A stretch of DNA of 36,807 nucleotides from Trichomonas tenax (Eukaryota > Parabasalia > Trichomonadida > Trichomonadidae), in contig JALKBU010000492.1 in NCBI GenBank assembly GCA_023091735.1, forward strand, positions 1 to 36,807, written 5' to 3'. Shown here one piece after another: positions 27,831 through 36,807 of this stretch (position 1 is the first letter of the stretch; each line of letters opens with the position of its first letter). The notes below the pieces were generated by a model that made no database searches, was not told the origin of the DNA, and saw nothing but the letters and a program-made list of their open reading frames with translations. Both the position numbers and the translations under genes were made by a program.

Positions 27831-29180
27831 TCAGCTGATGAAGCACCGCCTATGGAGGTTCTTCGGAATCCTATAATTTGGCTCAAGTTTATCTGTTTGA
27901 GAAAAGAGTTGTTGCCTACATTCTCCATCCACTAAGGATAAGTTTGGCCTACATTGCGAACAAGTTCCAGTTCCAATGTCGCATTTTGAGCAGTTTTGGG
28001 GGCAATCAGTGCATTTTTGTTGTGTTTCGTCCCAAGCCATTTCGTTTTGACACTTGCCTACGCATTTTCCGTTATACAATTCAAATCTTTCTGAACATCG
28101 ATTGCATTGACCTGAAAAATCTTTGCATTCATCGCAATTGTTCGAACACTTCTGGCAGCGACGATTGCTATCAGCATAGAATCCTTTTCCACAACTATGA
28201 TTTTGATGTGTGAAATAATTTGCAGAGCATCTGATGCAACTGTTGCCATCAGAACAGATATCGCATCCACTTTGACACACATCACAGGTATTTGACTCTG
28301 CGTTATACAAAGAGCCGTCTCCACAGCTTATTCTGCAAAATCCATTGTGAAGCTGATGTCCATTCATGCAAACAGTAAAAACATTGCCAGAACATTCACT
28401 GCATCCATCTGGACAGCGATAAATGGTTTCAATTTTGATAATTTCGGGTTCATAATTGACATAACCATCTTTTATAGAGTAAGTCTCAAAAAAGTCTTTT
28501 TGGATAAAGCTGAGACCTCCATATGCGACAGATTTAGCGCCAGCGGAGTTTCCATTATCATATTTGTCATTATTTCCGCTTCTTCTTCCAATTCTAAATC
28601 CTCCACCTCCTCCACTACCTGGAATCTCATTGTAGCGATTTCCGTTAACTCCATGGGCATCTTCGCGATTAGTTGATGCTTTTAATTCATAATCATATAT
28701 TTTTTTAAGCTCTAAACCGGAGTATCCATAGACAAAGTCAATTCCTCCACCAGGAGCACCTTTTTTCATGTAAGAACCGCCTGATGCACCCGCAGAAGCA
28801 ATAATCCGAGTGTTGTTGAAATAAATTTTGCTGGAACCACCACCTCCGGCCGAGTGACAGTATTCGTCATATCTTCTACCGGAATGCCCCGCATCTTTAA
28901 CGCATCCAGCGTTAAAATTTTTGGCACTTGTTCGATCTCCCTGTCTTCCGACCTGAATTTTGACGTTGCACACCCTTGCGGTAACCTTCACTGCATCTAT
29001 TAGTGCTCCGTATGCTGAATCCACGTAATCTGTTTTTCCTCTTCTGCCACCAACGACCTTGAACGTGTACTTCCCAGGCGTTAGAATCAGTTCTGCCTCT
29101 TCGCCTGGGTTACAGAACTTGGATTTGCCAGTGAAGACTGTGGTTGAAGAGCAGAAAGAGAGGAGAAGAGCGAAAAACAT
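27831..29180 (-). CDS. Secreted glycine-rich (ALK/LTK-type) and cysteine-rich protein
   Basis: 449 residues. A hydrophobic start (MFFALLLSFCSSTTVFTG) is a good signal peptide. Residues about 60-235 resemble the glycine-rich domain of ALK/LTK receptors: GGRRGK, VQIGRQG-like VGRQGD, GGGGSSKIYFNN, ASAGASGGSY, GAPGGGID and a late GSGGGGG. From about 254 to 425 there are tandem furin/growth-factor-receptor-like repeats with CxxxCxxC spacing (CPDGCSECS, CQSGCDICSD, CSNNCDECKD, CPQNCSKCD). The protein ends in a hydrophilic basic tail with no transmembrane helix, so it is probably secreted rather than a receptor. It is expected at the cell surface or in the medium; function unknown. Confidence 0.75.
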   Translation of the reverse strand: MFFALLLSFCSSTTVFTGKSKFCNPGEEAELILTPGKYTFKVVGGRRGKTDYVDSAYGALIDAVKVTARVCNVKIQVGRQGDRTSAKNFNAGCVKDAGHSGRRYDEYCHSAGGGGSSKIYFNNTRIIASAGASGGSYMKKGAPGGGIDFVYGYSGLELKKIYDYELKASTNREDAHGVNGNRYNEIPGSGGGGGFRIGRRSGNNDKYDNGNSAGAKSVAYGGLSFIQKDFFETYSIKDGYVNYEPEIIKIETIYRCPDGCSECSGNVFTVCMNGHQLHNGFCRISCGDGSLYNAESNTCDVCQSGCDICSDGNSCIRCSANYFTHQNHSCGKGFYADSNRRCQKCSNNCDECKDFSGQCNRCSERFELYNGKCVGKCQNEMAWDETQQKCTDCPQNCSKCDIGTGTCSQCRPNLSLVDGECRQQLFSQTDKLEPNYRIPKNLHRRCFIS

Positions 29181-29494
29181 TTTTGTTATTTCAACGTAAA
29201 ACCAAAAATTGCTATAGAAGCTGTAAATATTTTTTTTTGATTTTTAGATTTTTGTGAGATACTCTCAATTTTTGAAAATTTTCAAAATATTATATAATTA
29301 GAATATCTAGTACAACATTATTTATCTCAAAAAGTGACACAACAAAATGTAAATTTATAGTCACACAATTTTTTTCTGGCAATTTCATGAAAAGTTAACG
29401 AATGAAGAAAGAACCGCCTCAGGATGGGGCCTTCAGCACAACTGGATTCTTTCAAAAAGAAATAGTTATTAAAACAAACACACAAAGATCACGT
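29181..29494. other. AT-rich spacer
   Basis: 314 bp between the secreted-protein start and the end of the coiled-coil gene. Holds one AAAAAGTGACAC (29329-29340). No ORF or clear initiator motif at the start of the downstream gene. Confidence 0.45.
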
Positions 29495-31855
29495 TCACTG
29501 TGACCTGAGTGACAAAATACGAGAAATAATGACTTTGCCATCACTATTGCTGTCTTTGATGCCAAGGGCGTCTTTGATCTCGTTCAGGAGACTGTCATGA
29601 GAGCTTTTCAGCGATTCATACTCTGTCCTCCAAAAGCCGCCGCTCTGGAGTGCATCATTCTCAGCACGAAGGGACTTGATGACTAATTCGAGGTCTTCGC
29701 TGCTTGATAAGTTAGAATCGCTTAATTTTTGCTTAAGTTGCAATATCTCAGTTGATAATTCTTCATTTTTATCTTTGAGGGTTCTGAATGATTCTTTTTG
29801 CTGTGTAAAAGCTTTGTCATAAGCTTTGATAATGGATTGAGCTTGTTTCTTAACAGTTCTCAGCTCCTTGTTTTGATTATCTATTTTCTGCTCCATCTCG
29901 TATATCTTCGTTCTATATTTTGCTTCTATTCTTTTCGTTAGACCCTGAGACGAGGAATTCGCTTCGTCCATAGCCTGATCCATTTGAGAAACAAGCTCTT
30001 TGACTCTTCTTTCGTATGATGCTTCCATCAGCGCGATTTTTTCCTTGAGAGAATCATTTTCCGCTTCCAGACTTTGAAGCTTTATTTTCATATTGTTGTT
30101 GTCAATCAGGGCAGTTTCTGAATGATTTTCTGGTTGACTTTCTCTTATAATTATTTTTGGAACTTCTATTATTTTTTCTTGTGTGACAATCTCAGGCGGC
30201 TGATTTTTGAGCTCTTTAATTTTCTCTACAATAAATTGAGGCATGTTTGCAATTTCTCCTTTGAATTCTAATTCTCTACGCACTGCTCTATCAAATACAT
30301 CGAAAGTTTTCTTCATCCTTATTACAGCTGCCAGAACATCATGCAGAGGATTCTTCGATTCTGATATTTGAAGAACATTTAGTATCTTCGATGTCACAAA
30401 GTCGCAGTCACTAAGTTTGTCGACGAGTTCACCAGGAAGTTGCTGGACATCACATCCTGTCACAGATGCAATCTTGCCAAGTTTTGTTCTTAAAGCGTTC
30501 TTCTCCTCTTCTGACGCTCTGAACCTTTTCCAAAGAGATGATGCCCTTTCAACATTGATTGCATTTTCTAAAATGTCATCACTCATTTCAAGACTTTCGC
30601 CTGATAATTCTTCTAACTTCTTTCTTTCTGACTCAACAGCATCCTCGAGGCTGCTGCTGTTATTCCCCATCATGCTATAGACTGCAGCCATGTGGTTTTT
30701 GAGATGCTTTGTAAGCTTTTTGTTTTTAGAAATCAACTCATCGTTGTCAATGTTGTCACCACTCAATGACAATTCGAATTTGGCCTTTTCTGCTTCACTG
30801 ATTAGTTCAATGCATCTTTCTTCCAGTAACTTGCACCTTTGCCTCGAGATTTTCAAGTTGGATTGCGCAGTTGATAGCTGTGATTCGAAGACTTTCATTA
30901 ATTCGTTCATTCTGTAGAAGAGCTCAATTATTTTTGAGCTTTTCTTCGATGATTGAAGAATTTCATTTGATTGCATATTCATAGCTTCCACAAGTTTGGC
31001 AATGGATTCTCTGTCTATTGCTTGGTTTTCATTTTCATTTTTTGGAATATCTTGAGAGTTGGATATAGAATTCGATTGATTCTCTGATTCATTGATCCTT
31101 ATGACAGCATTCATCTGGTCCTGCCTTTCATTCAGCTTTTGGACCTGTTTGCTCGTTTTTTCATATTTGATGCGCAGAGCCGTATTTTCTTCTGATAAAC
31201 TCAGTACTTCGTTGTTAAGCTGCTCCAAAAGCATGTTTTTGTTCTGTATTCTCAGGTTTACTTGTCTATTTTCATCCTGAATTTTTGTTATTTTGCTCTG
31301 CAGCTCAAAGTTTTCTTTCTCAGAGTTCGCATATTTGACGTCTCGCTCCCTTTTGATCTGAGCAAGCTTCGTGTTCAGTGCTACTTGGTCTTTTCGACTT
31401 TCACAGAGATCTTTCTTGAGAGATTCGTTTATTTTAGTAAGATTTGATATATCTGTCATCAGAGTTTGTATTTTATCGTGGTATTCGTTGATGATTTCCA
31501 GATATTTATTTGGATCCATATTAGGATTTAAGGCATTATCATTTCTCGTTGCAGGGCTGTTCAGTGAGTGAAGGACTTCATGAATGAAAGTAAATATCAC
31601 ATTTTCTAAATCAATAAGATCTTTCTTCGAGAAATTAAGAAATTTATTCACAGTAAAAAGATTGTGGAGGCATTGATAAAGCTTTAGAACTCTGTTATCA
31701 TTTCCAATTAATGCCCGAATATCAATATTTTTGTTTATGTTTCCGAATTTCAGCAAAACTTGAGACATTTCGACAGTGCTGGAAGCAGGAACCGTCTCAC
31801 TGTCGGCGGTGGACAACAGATCGAGGATTGAACCACCCCTCGGAGAGAATGCCAT
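29495..31855 (-). CDS. Long coiled-coil protein
   Basis: 786 residues from the ATG at 31855 (MAFSPRGGSILD); the open frame extends upstream only through a TTG at 31900. Residues about 130-720 are mostly coiled coil (E, K, L, N and Q rich with heptad leucines), with a break at about 480-590 that has a more globular composition (ASVTGCDVQQLPG, PLHDVLAAVIRMKK, IANMPQFIVEKI). The N-terminal 120 residues look globular and could be a small helical domain. No motor or known targeting motif. Likely structural or tethering (cytoskeleton, centrosome or membrane tether). It is not obviously related to the other coiled-coil protein at 7255. It is 50 bp from the kinase pseudogene stop. Confidence 0.8.
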   Translation of the reverse strand: MAFSPRGGSILDLLSTADSETVPASSTVEMSQVLLKFGNINKNIDIRALIGNDNRVLKLYQCLHNLFTVNKFLNFSKKDLIDLENVIFTFIHEVLHSLNSPATRNDNALNPNMDPNKYLEIINEYHDKIQTLMTDISNLTKINESLKKDLCESRKDQVALNTKLAQIKRERDVKYANSEKENFELQSKITKIQDENRQVNLRIQNKNMLLEQLNNEVLSLSEENTALRIKYEKTSKQVQKLNERQDQMNAVIRINESENQSNSISNSQDIPKNENENQAIDRESIAKLVEAMNMQSNEILQSSKKSSKIIELFYRMNELMKVFESQLSTAQSNLKISRQRCKLLEERCIELISEAEKAKFELSLSGDNIDNDELISKNKKLTKHLKNHMAAVYSMMGNNSSSLEDAVESERKKLEELSGESLEMSDDILENAINVERASSLWKRFRASEEEKNALRTKLGKIASVTGCDVQQLPGELVDKLSDCDFVTSKILNVLQISESKNPLHDVLAAVIRMKKTFDVFDRAVRRELEFKGEIANMPQFIVEKIKELKNQPPEIVTQEKIIEVPKIIIRESQPENHSETALIDNNNMKIKLQSLEAENDSLKEKIALMEASYERRVKELVSQMDQAMDEANSSSQGLTKRIEAKYRTKIYEMEQKIDNQNKELRTVKKQAQSIIKAYDKAFTQQKESFRTLKDKNEELSTEILQLKQKLSDSNLSSSEDLELVIKSLRAENDALQSGGFWRTEYESLKSSHDSLLNEIKDALGIKDSNSDGKVIISRILSLRSQ

Positions 31856-31914
31856 GACAAAATAAAATAACCTTAATTCCACAACAAAACAAACAAACAA
31901 AATTTTTATTCTAA

Positions 31915-32805
31915 TTAGTTGCTCTTCTCAATGATCCTTCCGCGCAACTGCGACCTAATGATGCTCCTGTCGGCCGTGCTTCCGAATGTCTTCGACCTGA
32001 TCTTTGATACCAGTGAATCATTTTGCCTCTGGTTGATTTCTGCAACGAGATGCTTGATCGAAGCTCTGTCATCTGGGTTAATCTTAAGGCACTTCTCGAC
32101 AATTCCGCGAAGTTGAGGCGTAAGAATCTTCAACTCGCTTTCACCGAACTTCATCTCTGCGATGATGTACTTGATGTGCTTGCCGTTGTATGGAAGCTTT
32201 CCTGTGCAGAGGAAATAAAGCATAACGCCGAGTGACCAGATATAGGCAACTTTTGGATCATACTCACGGTTCAGAGCGACCTCTGGAGCCATATAATGGA
32301 CTGAGTCACATATTCTGTTGATCTCATACTGGCCCGAGTTTGTGAGGATTGTGAGCCCGAAATCGCAGAATTTTGCGCACCTGAACTCATCAATGAGAAC
32401 GTTGGATGGCTTGAGGTCTCAGTGGGCAAAACCTAAACTGTGAATATAATTAAGAGCTTCGATAATTTCTTTGGCATACTTCAATATCTGACTGACAGGG
32501 AGCTTTTTGTTCTCCTTCAATAATGAGAATAGGCTTCCTCCTGGGCATTACTTTAAAATTAAGAACAAATACTTTTCATATGTGAAAGAATTATAGACGT
32601 GGACAATGTTCTGATGATCAAAAGTGGTGAGCGCATCCAATTCCCTTTTGAATTCACCTGTTGTATCGTTAGAAACTTTGCAGACGAATTTCATGTCGTA
32701 CTTCTTGCTTTTAACGATGTAGCATGTTCCGAATCCACCCTTATCTGAGTACCTCACGATTTGTTAACCGTGTTCTTCAATAGCTTTTTTCAACTGTCTC
32801 TGGAA
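31915..32805 (-). pseudogene. Protein kinase pseudogene with three in-frame stops
   Basis: One continuous frame covers a whole kinase domain: LKKAIEEHG-stop-QIVRYSDKGGFGTCYIV, lysine in FVCK, FLILK-stop-CPGGSLF, catalytic loop GFAH-stop-DLKPSN, CDFGL, MAPEV, and a normal end (INPDDRASIK). The stops are TAA just before QIV (about 32764-32766), TAA at 32548-32550 where kinases usually have Tyr in EYCPGG, and TGA at 32419-32421 replacing the Arg of HRD (CGA to TGA). There is no frameshift between the stops. No intact ATG was found at the 5' end. It belongs to a different kinase group from the MNPxE family: it has a classical HRD-type loop. Single-base origin of all three stops suggests fairly recent death. 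Confidence 0.88.
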
Positions 32806-33520
32806 ATATCAAAAATATCATTTTAAAATTTTGTCAAAATTTTCAATTAACATTGGCTCATAAACAGGTTCCTTAACACGAATACAAAGAAATCAGTAGA
32901 TGACCATAATTGCTATCAAAATTGGCAAATGAATTTTTTCATAAAATATCACAAATCATGATATGAAATCAAAATAACCATATTAAAACTTGGACCAAAC
33001 GGCTCTCAATTCTTTGAAAACAAAACATAACGTGTTTGCATCGACTTTCTCTCGAATATCGGCTTATTGGAGTGAGCGGAAGATAGTGACTGAAGGTTTG
33101 GCAATTCAATTAGTTTTTCAACAAATTTTTGATAGCGATAAAGGCATTTATTTGATAGGACGATTGAAAATTGTGACTTTCGAGTTTATTCCTCATTGCA
33201 TTGTATGTTATCGGTAGAGCAGGAAAAATTTTGTTTCTTTGCTATCAAAGATTGTTTCTCTTTCTTTTTGGATTTCGCATATGCAACAACGGTAGACATG
33301 GATTTCGCGTTGATTCAGCATGATTGTTCTAAATTATTTCGAAAGTAAACAAAATATATTTTGATGTAAAAACAATATGCTCATGAAATTGAGTATTATT
33401 TCATAAAAATTTTACTCAATTGTTTTGATAAATTATGGTCTGCGAGCTGCGAACACCGTAACTCTATTTGCATAGCCATAAGAAGTGGATTTACATAATC
33501 GAAATTGGTGATCTATGGAT

Positions 33521-34868
33521 TACTCAGTTTGACAATACTTTAGCCACTCCCCTCACCTTTTTGGGTGTTTACATGTCATATTGTCAGATTCATTTTTTAT
33601 TTGATGGTTCAACGCTGTTTACCCCAAACTCATATGTAAACTGCTAGCTGAGGCTTTTCCGCATGAATTAACTCATACCATGCAATACATGAGTACCAAT
33701 AAACTTCAAAAAATCAGCTCATAAATTACGTAATTTCTTCATATCTCAGAAATTCATACAGTGATCATTAATTTTGACTTCAAGTTCTCCAAATAAATTG
33801 TATACACTATCCACTTCTGTAATAAAAATATTATCATACCGTTAACAATTTTAGGTTTAAAATTATTCAATCACGAAAAACAATAATTTCTCATATTTGA
33901 GTGCAGAATCGCAAAATATAGGCGAATTCTAGCACCTCTATACACAGAACATCAATCAAATTCAACAAAACGTTGAAATTTTACTGATGATTTTCACAAA
34001 ATAATGATTATTACGCTCATTCATGTAAATTTAATTTTTAATTGTTATTAGTATCATACAAGGAATCATCTGCTTAATTATAACTAAAGCAATATATAAA
34101 TAAATTATCATATCAGATCTTAGTAAAAACTTTAATGTAATTCATTGGGTAGTATTTGAAATTAAATATTTTCATAACGTGGAACATTTTCACTATGTAA
34201 TACTCCTTAATCTAACGTTCTTCAAAAATGAATGAAAAAAATTGAAAATGTCTATTTTAACGATTTGCTCAATCAGCATTCAAAATGTAATAATTATAAC
34301 ATCCAAGTCATTATTCGGATTTCATTTTCTTCCTCTTAAAAGTTCGAAAAAAAGAAATATTTTGTTTTCATCAGAGAAATTATTTCTGCATATTTGAGTC
34401 ATTCTAATTAATGATATAAATAGTATCCACTAACTATGGAAAAATGATATTCAATTAAAAGCATGATAAATGAACTAATAATAAATTTCAATAAATCATT
34501 TTCCTGCCGGATGAGCAGGATATGGTATTTTTTGACATCACTATACTATGTATATCTTATATATAATGCATTTCATGGAATTTAAAATATATTTTTTTTT
34601 TCAACAAAAAGAAAAAGAAAAAAAAATAAAAAGACTTTTACAAAGTCGAACTAATGACTTATACAACCTTTAGCCTTAACTAAACCACTAAACCATAATT
34701 CAACATTAACCAATTTTATTCAATAGTGACACTAAAAATCTTGTTTACAGAAAGGTGACTCAAAAAAGGAAAAAACGCACCAACACTGTTTCGAACAACC
34801 AAACTTTAATCAAAATCCCAGACACCCCCTGATTTAGACCTGTGGCTAAAGTATTGTGAAACTGGGTA
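33521..34868. mobile_element. TA-flanked inverted-repeat element D (1.35 kb)
   Basis: TACTCAGTTTGACAATACTT (33521 on, arm to 33547) equals the reverse complement of 34842-34868 at 25 of 27 positions. Both outer ends begin with TA, and CAGTTT lies near the terminus, as in Tc1/mariner-type ends. The interior is AT-rich with stops in all frames, so it is a non-autonomous or degenerate copy. Arm sequence differs from element C although the layout is the same. Confidence 0.6.
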
Positions 34869-35079
34869 TTTCGTTTATAACCCATATTCATCTAATTATG
34901 CTTTATAATTTGCTGCACATGTTAACCTTAGAACATGCTATTATTCTGTAATCTAATTTTTGGTTAATTCAACATATTGGAATCCAGTGCGAATTTTTTT
35001 GATGGCTTTCTTTATGGGAACCAAATATATCAATGCAGTGGATGTGGGGAAGGGAATTGTTCATATTTCATTCAATTTT

Positions 35080-35084
35080 TCATA
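35080..35084 (+). promoter_or_regulatory. Initiator-like motif TCATA at HAD gene
   Basis: TCATA directly before the ATG at 35085; transcription from its A would leave a leader of only 3 nt. It also supports the choice of 35085 as start over the upstream in-frame ATG at 34977, which adds a Cys-rich, unconserved-looking stretch. Confidence 0.5.
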
Positions 35085-35825
35085 ATGCAAAATGTTTTAG
35101 TCACATTTGACGTTGATGGAACTCTGATAACATCGGTCCCGCAGTCGAAACAGCACACAGATGCAATCAAGGAGACAGCAATCAAGCTTTTCAATCTTCC
35201 AAAAGACATTGATATTAAAAAGTTCTGCGAAAGTAACTTTTCTGGAACAACTGACTCATGGATAGCGAAGACAATCATTCAGAAGGCCACAAGAAAGACA
35301 GAAGTTTCACAAGAAGAACTAGATTATTTCGAAAAAATTGAAGATGAGGTATATCACAGAGATTACGACGGAATTCACGCTGCATTGTACGGCGTTGAGG
35401 ATGCGCTCAAAGAGATCGTGAAAAAGTCAAACGTCACCATTGCTCTCTGCACAGGAAACTACGAAAACATTGGATGGACGAAAGTTAGACACACAGGAAT
35501 CGACAAGTACTTCGAAGGGAAACTGGGCGGCTTTGGGAATATTATAGAGAGGAAGGACATCCTAAAAGAGGCAATTAGAAGAGCTGAAAAATTTAGAGGC
35601 TACAAGTTTGATAGAATTATCCACATTGGAGACGCAGTCCAGGACGTCGATGCAGCCAACTTAAACGGATGCATAGCTCTTGCTGTAGAAACAGGGAAAC
35701 TTAAGAAAGAGCAGTTTCCAAAGCCATGTTTTGTAATACCTAATATGAAAGATGGCCTTGAGGACTTCATCAGTATTATTGATACTGGAAAACCAATTAA
35801 CAGTTCTTGTGTTCATTCTGATTAG
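35085..35825 (+). CDS. HAD-superfamily phosphatase (phosphoglycolate phosphatase-like)
   Basis: 246 residues. Motif I is FDVDGTL (nucleophile Asp 9, acid Asp 11), motif II is the Thr of ALCTGNY, motif III a Lys in the IIERKDI region, and motif IV is IGDAVQDVDAA. The long helical cap between motifs I and II (about residues 20-100) fits a C1-cap HAD of the phosphoglycolate phosphatase/beta-phosphoglucomutase group. Cytosolic, no signal or membrane segment. The real substrate cannot be told; such enzymes act on small phosphate esters such as 2-phosphoglycolate or sugar phosphates. The last 15 residues are hydrophilic with no homology that I recognise. Confidence 0.87.
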   Translation: MQNVLVTFDVDGTLITSVPQSKQHTDAIKETAIKLFNLPKDIDIKKFCESNFSGTTDSWIAKTIIQKATRKTEVSQEELDYFEKIEDEVYHRDYDGIHAALYGVEDALKEIVKKSNVTIALCTGNYENIGWTKVRHTGIDKYFEGKLGGFGNIIERKDILKEAIRRAEKFRGYKFDRIIHIGDAVQDVDAANLNGCIALAVETGKLKKEQFPKPCFVIPNMKDGLEDFISIIDTGKPINSSCVHSD

Positions 35826-35946
35826 TAATAAAAATTTAAATTCACCAAAAACTTTCTCAAATTACCATAAAAACTATATCATAAAATCACGTAGGATATC
35901 AAAATACATGTATTTATTTAATTAACAGTGATGCGTCTACAAAGAA

Positions 35947-36282
35947 ATGTGTAACCCTTCTATAATATCAAAAGCTATCTCTATCTTCCATAAATATACG
36001 AGTGAAATTCCATTTTATAACAGACGTGGTGGCCTGCATACATTTGGTACTAATTCCTTTACACTAATACATCGTGGAAATACTCTAGTTGAATTCACAA
36101 GTTACCTTGGTTTTTATGGTAATGTAACTTTTCACACAAAGGGCGAGAATTTTGAATGGAATTATTTGGAAACACCTTTGGGGCGTCATTAGAATTGCCT
36201 TTATTTAGGTGGCTGCATAATGGGATTAAAAGAAAATACTATTAAGGAAGCTTTCTTTGAAGACGTTATTGCCCTTTATTAA
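35947..36282 (+). pseudogene. Small ORF interrupted by one in-frame TAG
   Basis: From ATG 35947 an 81-codon frame ends at TAG 36190-36192, and the same frame stays open for a further 29 codons to TAA at 36280-36282. Composition is protein-like (FTLIHRGNTLVEFTSYLGFYGNV, split here by gaps in conservation I cannot test) and the second half reads GGCIMGLKENTIKEAFFEDV. No family recognised. An in-frame TGA lies seven codons before the ATG. It lies between the HAD gene and the satellite. Could be a remnant of a larger gene or chance. Confidence 0.35.
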
Positions 36283-36480
36283 ATATGGTGTTGGCCAATG
36301 GTAAGTAATATTATAGTTTTGAAATAAAAATATTATACAAATGAAATGAAAGGGTTGTGGAAGAAGTTGTCAAATAGATCTAAAAAAAAAATTATTTTTC
36401 TTTTGAACTACGCGCAGGATAAGATAAAAGATATGCAGATCTAGTTGAAGATTAAGAAATAGATTGTAATGAGTGTTTAA

Positions 36481-36807
36481 TAGTGTGGGAAATTAAACTT
36501 TCCAGTCACCACCCAAGCTCACATACGAATTGACTCCATACTCATCCGTCTCATCAATCACGCCTACGCGCGCACACATCCAGTGTGCGAACGTCTCATA
36601 GTGCGGGAAATTAAACTTTCCAGTCACCACCCAAGCTCACATACGAATTGACTCCATACTCATCCGTCTCATCAATCACACCTACGCGCGCACACATCCA
36701 GTGTGCGAGCGTCTCATAGTGCGGGAAATTAAACTTTCCAGTCACCACCCAAGCTCACATACGAATTGACTCCATACTCATCCGTCTCATCAATCACGCC
36801 TACGCGC
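36481..36807. repeat. 118-bp tandem satellite, cut by window end
   Basis: Copies start at 36481, 36599 and 36717; the first two are complete and the third is cut after 91 bases. The monomer begins TAGTGYGGGAAATTAAACTT. Copies differ at only a few positions (for example GTGGG/GCGGG, CACGCC/CACACC, GCGAACG/GCGAGCG), which means recent amplification or homogenisation. 118 is not a multiple of 3, so it is not a coding repeat. Each monomer has a perfect 7-bp stem, CGCACAC/GTGTGCG, with loop ATCCA (first copy 36571-36589). Composition is GC-richer than neighbouring DNA. Confidence 0.9.

Larger units (their letters stand above)
32806..35084. other. 2.3-kb AT-rich region with element D
   Basis: No supported gene. 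A 75-codon frame (32990-33217) has no recognisable domain. Most of the right part is the inverted-repeat element at 33521-34868. The segment 34569-34640 has long A and T runs. Confidence 0.5.

Noticed and set aside
32990..33217. 75-codon frame upstream of the kinase pseudogene
   Set aside because: No recognisable motif; random-looking residue pattern.
11736..36282. Stop-codon reassignment to explain the in-frame TAA, TGA and TAG codons
   Set aside because: Intact genes in the window end normally at TAA, TGA and TAG; interrupted frames replace different residues (Glu, Tyr, Arg) and two also have frameshifts.
36481..36807. CRISPR-like array
   Set aside because: Units are uniform throughout with no unique spacers; this is a tandem satellite in a eukaryotic genome.

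Overview
The window looks like nuclear DNA of a parabasalid (trichomonad) protist. The strongest evidence is an initiator-binding domain of the IBP39 type (23.85-24.62 kb), a fold known only from trichomonads. Supporting evidence is a set of genes with TCA-Y-W initiator-like motifs (Inr) just upstream of the start codon, intron-free compact genes with fairly GC-rich coding sequence in very AT-rich spacers, many divergent protein kinases, and several short inverted-repeat elements. I cannot separate Tritrichomonas from its relatives from this sequence alone.

Layout. 0-1.9 kb is AT-rich spacer. 1.9-15.7 kb is gene-dense: a putative glycosyltransferase, a CK2-like kinase head to head with a sperm-tail PG-repeat protein across only 41 bp, a type I membrane protein, a long coiled-coil protein, F-actin capping protein beta, an auxin-efflux-carrier-type transporter, a small broken gene, two related kinases (the second lacking the catalytic Asp) and phosphatidate cytidylyltransferase. 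15.7-21.7 kb holds a third member of that kinase family, a heavily decayed fourth member, and three inverted-repeat elements, one enclosing a GC-rich, hairpin-forming island. 21.7-31.9 kb carries an IQ/Sfi1-like protein, the frameshifted initiator-binding-domain gene, an interrupted small ORF, an LKB1/CaMKK-like kinase, a secreted glycine-rich/cysteine-rich protein and a second long coiled-coil protein. 31.9-36.8 kb holds another kinase pseudogene with three in-frame stops, a TA-flanked inverted-repeat element, a HAD phosphatase, an interrupted small ORF, and a 118-bp tandem satellite that runs off the window end.

How it fits together. There is no operon logic, as expected for a eukaryote. 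Two themes recur. One is cytoskeleton and flagellar apparatus (PG-repeat protein, capping protein beta, Sfi1-like protein, two coiled-coil proteins). The other is a local kinase family (starting MNPxExxFF in three of its four members, with a VKPQ-like tail) that shows all stages from intact enzyme to pseudokinase to pseudogene. At least three genes are visibly broken or frameshifted, and two or three more ORFs are interrupted by one stop. The four inverted-repeat elements of about 0.6-1.35 kb have no convincing ORF and look like non-autonomous DNA transposons; two have TA at both ends, as Tc1/mariner relatives do.
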